DNA of 8,826 bases. Origin: Chloroflexota bacterium (GTDB lineage: Bacteria; Chloroflexota; UBA6077; JACQUR01). The position numbers and the translations under genes were made by a program. A model generated the notes under the pieces. That model did no database searches. It worked only from the letters and a program-made list of their open reading frames with translations, and had not been told where the DNA came from. Below are positions 1-6,021 of the stretch, one piece after another (positions within the stretch are counted from its first letter, which is position 1; each line of letters opens with the position of its first letter). The DNA is taken from positions 1-8,826 of the forward strand of contig JACQUR010000405.1 in the NCBI GenBank assembly GCA_016210245.1, in the 5' to 3' direction.

Positions 1-5
1 CGCCT

Positions 6-79
6 GGGACTGAGTGCAGATTTGAGATTGCAGAGTGCAGTGTTCTGCACTCTGCAATCTCAAATCTGCACTCAGTCCC
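6..79. repeat. Perfect 35-bp heptad-periodic hairpin downstream of sua5
   Basis: The left arm at 6-40 is the exact reverse complement of the right arm at 45-79, with a 4-nt TGTT loop at 41-44. The left arm reads as 7-bp units GAGTGCA, GATTTGA, GATTGCA and GAGTGCA at 12-39, so the hairpin is built of degenerate heptads that share the form GA(G/T)TNNN. It begins 2 bp beyond the stop of the minus-strand sua5-like gene. It could end that transcript, although no T-tract follows it on the minus strand within the window. It is much more AT-rich than the flanking coding DNA. The structure is seen directly; the role is inferred. Confidence 0.9.
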
Positions 80-81
80 GG

Positions 82-1143
82 TCACGTCCGCACCCGGGTC
101 ACTCGCCCCTCGGCCGCGCGCCGCAGCCGGTCCGCGATCGCCAGGCCCAGGCCCTCGGTGCCGAAGGTGCGCGCCAGGATCACGTCTGGGCCCTGGGTAT
201 CCAGCCGCCGCAGCTCCGCGTAGAGGCGACGCGCGATCTCCGCCAGGTCACGGCGCGAGCCCACGGGCCGGACCAGCACCTGCTCCTGCGGCTCCAGCGC
301 GCCCAGCGCCGCCACATCCTCGTCGGCCAGCAGCAGCCCGACCCGCTTGCCCTGCTGCAGGTGGCGCCGCGCCTGGTCGGCAATGGCGTGCAGCGTGGCC
401 TCGGGCGTGCCCTCGAAGAGCTCCAGGCGGGCGCGCGGCGCGTAGTGGCGCAGCAGTTGGCCCGGCGCCCGGGCCGGGCCGGCGCTTGCACCCACCGGCA
501 CCTCGCGCTCGAGCACCTGTGCCAGCGCCTCGACCGGCACGCCACCCGGGCGCAGCACGCGCGGCGGATCGGAGGTCAGGTCGAGCACGGTCGATTCAAC
601 TCCCACCGTGGTCGGCCCAGCATCCAGCACCAGGTCGATCCGCCCGTCCAGGTCGTGGAGCACGTGCTGGGCGGTGGTGGGGCTGGTGTGGCCAAAGCGG
701 TTGGCGCTGGGCGCCGCCACCGGCACCCCGGCCGCGGCGATCACCGCCCGCGCCACCGCATGGCTGGGCACGCGCACGCCAACGGTGTCCAGGCCGGCCG
801 TCACCTCGGACGGCACCTGGGGCGCGCGGGGCAGGAGCAGCGTCAGCGGCCCCGGCCAGAACGCCTCCGCCAGCCGTTGCGCCTCGGGGGGGACGTGGCG
901 GGCCACGCGGGGCAGCTCCTCGGCCGAGGCCAGGTGGACGATGAGCGGATCGTGGCGCGGGCGCTCCTTGGCCCGGAAGATCGACCGCACCGCTTCCGGA
1001 TCGAAGGCATTGGCCGCCAGCCCGTAGACGGTCTCGGTCGGAATGGCCACCAGCCCCCCCCGGCGCAGCACCTGCGCCGCCCGCGCGATTGCCGCCGGCT
1101 CCGGCTGCTCCGGGTCCACCGCCAGCACCACCGTCCGCCTCAT
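82..1143 (-). CDS. L-threonylcarbamoyladenylate synthase (Sua5/YrdC/TsaC family)
   Basis: A 353-aa protein of the Sua5 type: an N-terminal YrdC domain (about residues 10-205) followed by a C-terminal Sua5 domain (about 237-353). This family makes threonylcarbamoyl-AMP from threonine, bicarbonate and ATP in the cytoplasm, the first step of the t6A37 modification of ANN-decoding tRNAs. Visible YrdC hallmarks are PTETVYGL at 35-42, the KxR motif at K59-R61, PSAN at 145-148 and STVLDL at 184-189. The interdomain linker APGQLLRHYAP at 226-236 matches the family pattern SPGM..RHYAP, with the Met replaced. The length is normal for Sua5 and longer than stand-alone TsaC. The ATG at 1143 puts the protein directly before a typical N-terminus. 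The ribosome binding site is not canonical: only a G-run lies upstream, and 15 bp beyond the start the AT-rich heptad array begins. The gene is divergent from the protease gene. Confidence in the family is high. Confidence 0.95.
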   Translation of the reverse strand: MRRTVVLAVDPEQPEPAAIARAAQVLRRGGLVAIPTETVYGLAANAFDPEAVRSIFRAKERPRHDPLIVHLASAEELPRVARHVPPEAQRLAEAFWPGPLTLLLPRAPQVPSEVTAGLDTVGVRVPSHAVARAVIAAAGVPVAAPSANRFGHTSPTTAQHVLHDLDGRIDLVLDAGPTTVGVESTVLDLTSDPPRVLRPGGVPVEALAQVLEREVPVGASAGPARAPGQLLRHYAPRARLELFEGTPEATLHAIADQARRHLQQGKRVGLLLADEDVAALGALEPQEQVLVRPVGSRRDLAEIARRLYAELRRLDTQGPDVILARTFGTEGLGLAIADRLRRAAEGRVTRVRT

Positions 1144-1157
1144 CAGCCCCCCCGCCC

Positions 1158-1305
1158 GATTTTAGATTTTAGATTTTGGATTTTGGATTATGCGGGTCGC
1201 ATCGGGTGGCCAACCCAAGACTCCGATGATACGCCCTTGGCGATCTGGATTTTGGATTCAGGCGACCCCCCAAAATCCAAAATCCAAAATCTAAAATCTA
1301 AAATC
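1158..1305. repeat. 32-bp perfect inverted repeat made of AT-rich heptads
   Basis: The left arm 1158-1189 (units GATTTTA, GATTTTA, GATTTTG, GATTTTG, then a partial unit) is perfectly complementary to the right arm 1274-1305 (AAAATCC and AAAATCT units). The arms are 84 nt apart. The right array continues with another AAAATCT unit to about 1313. A smaller hairpin inside the spacer pairs 1247-1258 with 1274-1285, so two folds compete for the same right arm. The element fills the divergent gap between the Sua5 and protease genes. On the minus strand the left array lies immediately upstream of the Sua5 start, so it must overlap that gene's 5' leader or promoter. The unit form GATTNNN is shared with the other two hairpins of the window. 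Confidence 0.88.
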
Positions 1306-1337
1306 TAAAATCTAATGATACGCCCTTGACGATGTGG
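1226..1337 (+). repeat. Pair of 23-bp direct repeats flanking the right heptad array
   Basis: Copy one at 1226-1248 and copy two at 1315-1337 agree at 21 of 23 positions. Both contain ATGATACGCCCTTG and then differ at G/A and C/G. Between them lie a short spacer and the right arm of the heptad inverted repeat. Copy two carries the TTGACG -35 box of the protease promoter, whereas copy one has TTGGCG at the same place and no -10 box at the right distance. The arrangement looks like a segmental duplication, or a long target-site-like duplication around the heptad array. The repeat is seen directly; its origin is inferred. Confidence 0.75.
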
Positions 1338-1354
1338 GGGCGGAGGCGTACATT
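1326..1354 (+). promoter_or_regulatory. Sigma70-type promoter of the S8 protease gene
   Basis: TTGACG at 1326-1331 and TACATT at 1349-1354 are separated by 17 bp, close to the TTGACA/TATAAT consensus. Transcription would start near 1361, giving a leader of about 28 nt that contains the AGGAGG ribosome binding site. The box lies just past the heptad array and partly inside copy two of the direct repeat. Confidence 0.6.
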
Positions 1355-1374
1355 CCTGTATGCCGCTGCGAAGC

Positions 1375-1380
1375 AGGAGG
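1375..1380 (+). promoter_or_regulatory. Shine-Dalgarno site fixing a GTG start
   Basis: A full AGGAGG lies 8 nt before the GTG at 1389. It supports that GTG as the start, and the downstream protein then begins with a normal signal peptide. Confidence 0.8.
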
Positions 1381-1388
1381 TCGGGTAG

Positions 1389-2654
1389 GTGAGCAGCTTG
1401 CTCCCCGTGGGATGGCCGGCGGTGGTCGCCACATGGCTGGCCTTCGTGCTGCTGGCAGCCGGGGCTCCCGCTGCTTTCGCCCAGCAGACCGCGCAGGTCG
1501 AGTCGGTCATCGTCTACAAGACCCGACCGAGCGGCGAGGACCTGCAGCGGCTCGACAGCGCCCAGGTCCGCTACCAGGTGCTCAAGCAGTTGCCCATAGC
1601 CCTGGTGCGAGGCCCGGCCGAGCAGGTGCGGGCGGCCGCGAGCGGGCCCAACGTCCGCGCCGTCAGGAGCAACGCTCCGCTGGAGTACTACCTGGACCAG
1701 AGCGTGCCGGCCATTGGCGCCAACCGGGTCTGGGTCGACCTGGGGTTCACCGGACGCCAGGTGGGCGTGGTGGTGGTGGATAGCGGGATCGATACCCGGC
1801 ACGACGACCTGCCGATGGGCAGCAAGGTCGTGCAGAACGTCGACCTGCGCGTCGCCCCGCCCGATGCGCCCGGGACGAGCGGCCTGCTCCTGGTGGCAGA
1901 CAACGTGGCCGATTCGGACACCTCTGGCCACGGCACCCACGTCGCCTCCACGCTCGCCGGGACCGGGAGCGCCAGCGAGGGCCGCTACGTGGGCGTCGCC
2001 AGGAACGCGAACCTGGTGGGCGTCGGCGGCGGGGAGAACCTGTCCACCTTCTCGGTCCTGGGCGCGTTCGACTGGGTGCTGGATAACCAGGAGCGATTGA
2101 GCCTCCGGGTGGTCAACAATAGCTGGGGTAGCGTCGGCGCCTTCGACCCCGATGCTCCCATCAACATCGCCACGCGCGCGCTCCACGACGCCGGCATCAC
2201 GGTTGTCTTCGCCGCCGGCAATGGCGGGCCGACCCAGAACACCCTCAACGCCTTCAGCGTGGCGCCCTGGGTGATCGGCGTCGCCGCAGCCAAGAACGAC
2301 CGCTCTCTGGCCGACTTCTCGTCGCGCGGGATCAAGGGCGACCCGCTCTACCATCCGGCCATCACGGCCCCGGGGGTGCAGATCACCGCGGCCCGCGATC
2401 CGTCCAGCTTCATCGGCGCCATCGTTAGCCCGCGCTCGACCGACTCCTACATGGCCATGTCCGGCACAAGCCTGGCGGCGCCCCACGTGGCCGGCGTGGT
2501 GGCGCTGATGCTCGAGGCCAACGATCGGCTCGACCCCGACGAGGTCAAGGCGCTCCTGGTCCGCGCCGCCGACCTCATCCCCGGCTACGACGAGTACGAG
2601 GTCGGCGCAGGCTTCCTCAACGCCTTCGAGGCAGTGCGGCGCGCCAGGCGGTAG
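1389..2654 (+). CDS. Secreted subtilisin-like serine protease (peptidase S8)
   Basis: A 421-aa exported endopeptidase. Residues 1-31 form a signal peptide with a long hydrophobic core ending in an AFA site before QQTAQ. Residues of about 38-103 resemble an inhibitor I9-type propeptide, normally removed by self-cleavage. The catalytic domain (about 105-418) shows the complete machinery: D131 in VVDSGID, H181 in SGHGTHVA, oxyanion-hole N278 in AAGNGG and nucleophile S361 in SGTSLAAPHVAG. The triad is intact, so the enzyme is predicted active. The usual GTSMA motif has Leu for Met, a common variant. There are no extra C-terminal domains, anchor or sorting signal, so free secretion is likely. It is a single gene with its own promoter (1326-1354) and strong AGGAGG. 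It is divergent from sua5 and convergent with the amidase gene. The physiological substrate cannot be told from sequence. Confidence 0.95.
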   Translation: MSSLLPVGWPAVVATWLAFVLLAAGAPAAFAQQTAQVESVIVYKTRPSGEDLQRLDSAQVRYQVLKQLPIALVRGPAEQVRAAASGPNVRAVRSNAPLEYYLDQSVPAIGANRVWVDLGFTGRQVGVVVVDSGIDTRHDDLPMGSKVVQNVDLRVAPPDAPGTSGLLLVADNVADSDTSGHGTHVASTLAGTGSASEGRYVGVARNANLVGVGGGENLSTFSVLGAFDWVLDNQERLSLRVVNNSWGSVGAFDPDAPINIATRALHDAGITVVFAAGNGGPTQNTLNAFSVAPWVIGVAAAKNDRSLADFSSRGIKGDPLYHPAITAPGVQITAARDPSSFIGAIVSPRSTDSYMAMSGTSLAAPHVAGVVALMLEANDRLDPDEVKALLVRAADLIPGYDEYEVGAGFLNAFEAVRRARR

Positions 2655-2660
2655 TCCGCT

Positions 2661-2734
2661 GAGTGCTGAGTCCTGAGTGCTGAGTCCTGAGTGAGGACCG
2701 TGTACTCAGGACTCAGGACTCAGCACTCAGCACT
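2661..2734. repeat. Heptad inverted repeat between convergent genes
   Basis: The left array alternates GAGTGCT and GAGTCCT (2661-2688), followed by a degenerate GAGTGAG unit. The right array has ACTCAGG, ACTCAGG, ACTCAGC and ACTCAGC (2704-2731). The best pairing is 2673-2692 with 2711-2730, 20 bp perfect around an 18-nt loop. After one mismatch three further pairs extend the stem. The internal repetition allows other registers 7 bp apart. It fills almost the whole 83-bp gap between the protease stop (2654) and the amidase stop (2740, minus strand), so it is well placed as a two-way transcription barrier. No T-tract is present. Confidence 0.88.
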
Positions 2735-2737
2735 GAC

Positions 2738-4146
<1,409 letters not shown>

Positions 4147-4150
<4 letters not shown>

Positions 4151-4344
4151 GGCTGGCGCTCCTCCAGGTGCAGCGCCGGGGCTGGCTCCACCCCATCCAG
4201 GCCCAGCGCGCGCAGGCGCTCGGCTTGATCCAGCAGGGTTGCCAGCATCGGCGCCAGGCGCTCGGCCTGGGCCTGGTCGACCGACAACCTGGCCAGCTCG
4301 GCCAGGCGCTGTACGAGGTGCGCGTCCACACGTTCACCACTCAT
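4147..4344 (-). CDS. Short GatC-like / AtzG-like partner of the amidase
   Basis: A 65-aa protein resembling the N-terminal two-thirds of GatC: an HLVQRLAELARLSV helix followed by a second helix of AERLAPMLATLLDQAERL and then LGLDGVEPAPAL, matching GatC's LxxLdxxGVEP region. In GatCAB this subunit wraps the GatA-GatB interface. Here the C-terminal extension of typical GatC (about 95 aa), with its conserved arginine/valine-rich tail, is absent. The size resembles AtzG (about 68 aa), the GatC-like partner of the amidase AtzE. The start is set by GGAGGAGG at 4350-4357, 5 nt before ATG 4344. An in-frame ATG at 4365 lies upstream of that site and is less likely. The stop overlaps the amidase start as ATGA, so the two proteins are probably made at matched levels and form a complex. 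The GatC-like assignment rests on a short sequence, hence moderate confidence. Confidence 0.75.
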
Positions 4345-4349
4345 GCCTG

Positions 4350-4357
4350 CCTCCTCC
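4350..4357 (-). promoter_or_regulatory. Shine-Dalgarno site of the GatC-like gene
   Basis: GGAGGAGG on the minus strand lies 5 nt before ATG 4344 and is located inside the reading frame that would start at 4365. It therefore decides in favour of the shorter 65-aa product. Confidence 0.7.
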
Positions 4358-4393
4358 GTGAGCATTCAGCCGTCAGCGATCCCTGACCACGCC

Positions 4394-4399
4394 ACTATA
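4394..4399 (-). promoter_or_regulatory. Possible -10 box for the gatC-like/amidase operon
   Basis: The minus strand reads TATAGT about 50 nt upstream of the ATG at 4344. No recognisable -35 lies 16-18 bp further upstream. It is the only AT-rich hexamer in this otherwise GC-rich gap and lies on the gatC side of the hairpin at 4428-4474. Confidence 0.3.
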
Positions 4400-4427
4400 C
4401 CCCGGGCTCGGGCTACGCCTCCACCAG

Positions 4428-4474
4428 GCAAAGCGGAAGGCGTAGTGCGTCACGCACTACGCCTTCCGCTTTGC
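4428..4474 (-). terminator. 22-bp GC-rich hairpin after the C39-like lipoprotein gene
   Basis: 4428-4449 pairs perfectly with 4453-4474 around a 3-nt TCA loop. It starts 10 bp beyond the TAA stop of the minus-strand lipoprotein gene and stands between it and the operon downstream. No run of T follows on the minus strand, so it is either a T-less terminator or a 3'-end stabiliser. CTACGCCT at 4413-4420 can also pair with AGGCGTAG at 4438-4445, which lies inside the left arm, allowing a competing 8-bp fold. This hairpin lacks the 7-bp periodicity of the other three. Confidence 0.65.
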
Positions 4475-4484
4475 GCCAGGGGGC

Positions 4485-5729
4485 TTACTTGGTGAGCGCG
4501 AACGCCGAGTAGGCGTACTCCCGGTCGCTGGCGTCCATGACCTGCCGCAGTTGCTCGGGGGTCAGGCGCCGGTCGTAGCCCAGGCCGTCAACGTTGATGG
4601 CGTCGTTGTACAGGAAGTCATCGCCCACCAGGCCGCTGAGGACGATGTAGTGGTCGCCCGCATAGCCCGACCCCTGCCGTCCGGGCAAGGCGCGGAAGTA
4701 CGCCTGCACGACCACCGGGTGGCCCGCCCGGAGGTGATCGCGCACATCGCCCAGCGACCAGTGCTTGAGCTGGCCGTTCTTCTGGTAGAGGTCGAGCGTC
4801 CGCGCGCCGTTGGCCTCCGCCACCCGGGCCAGGGCCCAGATGTACGAGCCCACGTCATTGCCCCAGAGCTGCTGCACGTTGAGCACCTGCCGGCGCAGCT
4901 CGGTGGAGGAGACGTTGATGCCCAGGGCTTCCAACGCCATGCCCAGCGTGGTGGGGCCGCAGTTGGCCTCCGCCCAGGGAGTGCCGTCGAGCTGGCTGCG
5001 GTACGGCACCTGGATGCGCACTGCGTCCGGCTGGGCGATGGCCGGGTAAGCGCGTGGAAGCTGGCTCTTCTCGGGCGGCTGGACCGGACCCACGTCCGTC
5101 GCCTCCACCCAGGCCAGGCCGGGGCGACGGGCGCGCCCGTCGCCAGCGTAGCGGACCAGCAGGCGGCCGTTCTGGTCCTGGCCCATCAACTCCAGGAAAC
5201 TCCACTGCTCCAGGGTGATGAGGGTCGCCGCCGTCGGTTCGGGGCCCGACCGCAGGTCGGTCACCCGGTGGTTCTTGACCCACTTGGGTGGGCTGCTGGC
5301 TGGCCCCACGTCCGCGGCCCGCACCCAGGCATTGCCGGGCTTGTGGCCGTCGCTGTCGCCGCCGTAGGCGACCAGGAGCCAGCCTGCCCGCGCCTCCAGG
5401 ACCTTGAGGTAGCTCTGGGCCGGCAGCAGCGTCAGACGCAGCGCGTCCTCGGCCGGCCCGGCCAGCAAGTCGGTCGGCCGCAGGTTCTGCACCCAGGTGG
5501 CCAACGGCGAGGGCGTGGGCGTGGGGACCGGCGGGCGGTACGGCTCGCTCCCGACTTCCAGGGTCGCCGGCGCCTCGGCCACCGGCGTGGCGTCCAGGGA
5601 GGAGAGGTCAGATGGCGCCACGGCCGTCGGCTCCGGCGTGGCAGCGGGCGGCCCAGCAGTGGCGCAGGCCGCAGTCAGGGCTCCGAGCACGATGAGCTGG
5701 CTGAGCCAGCGGCAGCTATCACGACACAT
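4485..5729 (-). CDS. Lipoprotein with two SH3-like repeats and a C39-like cysteine peptidase domain
   Basis: A 414-aa exported protein. A short signal sequence (residues 1-21, core LSQLIVLGALTAA) ends in C22, a probable lipid-attachment cysteine; the TAAC lipobox is slightly non-canonical. A Pro/Thr/Ala-rich linker (about 23-75) follows. Two similar modules of about 67 residues (77-143 and 149-215) share W-V-x-N-x-R-x-T-D-L, a GP turn, AWV and DVGP, and look like bacterial SH3-type wall-binding repeats. Residues of about 237-383 match the Peptidase_C39_2 pattern: oxyanion Q246 in YRSQLDG, nucleophile C257 in NCGPTTLGMAL, H360 in GDHYIVLSG and D376 in YNDA. A cell-surface cysteine protease or amidase-like role is likely, with unknown substrate; no ABC exporter is fused or adjacent. 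The start was chosen at 5729 because upstream in-frame ATGs (5738, 5900) fall in or before the promoter. The gene is alone on its strand here. Confidence 0.85.
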   Translation of the reverse strand: MCRDSCRWLSQLIVLGALTAACATAGPPAATPEPTAVAPSDLSSLDATPVAEAPATLEVGSEPYRPPVPTPTPSPLATWVQNLRPTDLLAGPAEDALRLTLLPAQSYLKVLEARAGWLLVAYGGDSDGHKPGNAWVRAADVGPASSPPKWVKNHRVTDLRSGPEPTAATLITLEQWSFLELMGQDQNGRLLVRYAGDGRARRPGLAWVEATDVGPVQPPEKSQLPRAYPAIAQPDAVRIQVPYRSQLDGTPWAEANCGPTTLGMALEALGINVSSTELRRQVLNVQQLWGNDVGSYIWALARVAEANGARTLDLYQKNGQLKHWSLGDVRDHLRAGHPVVVQAYFRALPGRQGSGYAGDHYIVLSGLVGDDFLYNDAINVDGLGYDRRLTPEQLRQVMDASDREYAYSAFALTK

Positions 5730-5736
5730 GGGCCGC

Positions 5737-5764
5737 ATTATGCACAACCGCTCGATTCCGTCAA
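5737..5764 (-). promoter_or_regulatory. Sigma70-type promoter predicted to give a leaderless mRNA
   Basis: On the minus strand TTGACG (5759-5764) and CATAAT (5737-5742) are separated by 16 bp. Seven bases (GCGGCCC) separate the -10 from the ATG at 5729, so transcription should begin at or one base before the start codon. No Shine-Dalgarno is seen, which agrees with leaderless translation. The -35 hexamer is identical to that of the protease promoter at 1326. Confidence 0.6.
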
Positions 5765-5885
5765 GAGCTAGAGGCCTGCACAATGGGCCTGCCGGCAGTT
5801 CACCCCGGCTCGGCCCACGCGGCTCACAGACCGGAGATGGCGCCCAGCATGCTGCGCCGCGGGCGGGTACCGAGGCTCGGCTACC

Positions 5886-5915
5886 TTGCACCCCGGCCAC
5901 CTGGGCCTGTATAAC
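5886..5915 (+). promoter_or_regulatory. Probable promoter of the LamG-RHS gene
   Basis: TTGCAC at 5886-5891 and TATAAC at 5910-5915 are separated by 18 bp. Transcription would start near 5922, which rules out a TTG at 5886 as start codon and leaves candidates at 5973 (GTG) or 6006 (TTG). It diverges from the lipoprotein promoter across about 120 bp. That gap contains no gene; a 10-bp perfect palindrome CTGCCGGCAG at 5789-5798 is the only structured site I see in it. Confidence 0.5.
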
Positions 5916-5993
5916 GCGCGGACTCTTACCGGCCGGGTCGCAGGTGCCCGCCGGGGGCTACAAGCGGGTGAGGTGGCATGGCGAGCATCTGGC

Positions 5994-6021
5994 GAAGGGC
6001 GGCCATTGAAGGGCGGCCATT
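5994..6021 (+). repeat. 14-bp tandem duplication at the RHS gene start
   Basis: GAAGGGCGGCCATT occurs twice head to tail, at 5994-6007 and 6008-6021, with no mismatch. The junction creates the TTG at 6006, which precedes a Lys codon and a signal-peptide-like stretch. Copy one supplies a GAAGG about 7 nt upstream of it. A 14-bp unit is not a multiple of three, so gain or loss of one copy changes which upstream frame reads into the gene. Confidence 0.8.

Noticed and set aside
22..1308. Long plus-strand open frame opposite the Sua5 gene
   Set aside because: It is Arg/Gly/His-rich with no domain, is antisense to a clear Sua5 protein, and its end simply translates the heptad repeats (ILDFRFWILD). 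Long antisense frames are expected in GC-rich coding DNA.
1158..1313. CRISPR array or minisatellite reading of the heptad repeats
   Set aside because: The repeat units are 7 bp, contiguous without spacers, and arranged as inverted arms, so they are not a CRISPR.
1226..1337. Insertion sequence with terminal repeats and target duplication
   Set aside because: There is no transposase and the interval is about 110 bp. The 23-bp direct repeats are longer than typical target duplications and imperfect.
1305..2486. Minus-strand open frame of 393 aa opposite the protease
   Set aside because: Composition is low-complexity and antisense to a complete S8 protease with all catalytic residues.
4345..4365. 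ATG at 4365 as start of the GatC-like gene
   Set aside because: The strong Shine-Dalgarno GGAGGAGG lies downstream of this codon and 5 nt before ATG 4344.
4428..4474. Fourth member of the heptad-hairpin family
   Set aside because: The stem has no 7-bp periodicity and is GC-rich, so it is treated as a separate terminator-like hairpin.
4551..5771. Plus-strand open frame of 406 aa opposite the C39-like lipoprotein
   Set aside because: Shadow frame; the minus strand has coherent signal peptide, SH3-like repeats and peptidase motifs.
5730..5900. Longer start of the lipoprotein gene at 5900 or 5738
   Set aside because: Both lie upstream of or within the -35/-10 pair at 5737-5764, and the added residues would bury the signal peptide.
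5886..5972. TTG at 5886 as start of the RHS gene
   Set aside because: It coincides with the -35 hexamer of a well-formed promoter and would put a long Arg-rich extension before the signal peptide.
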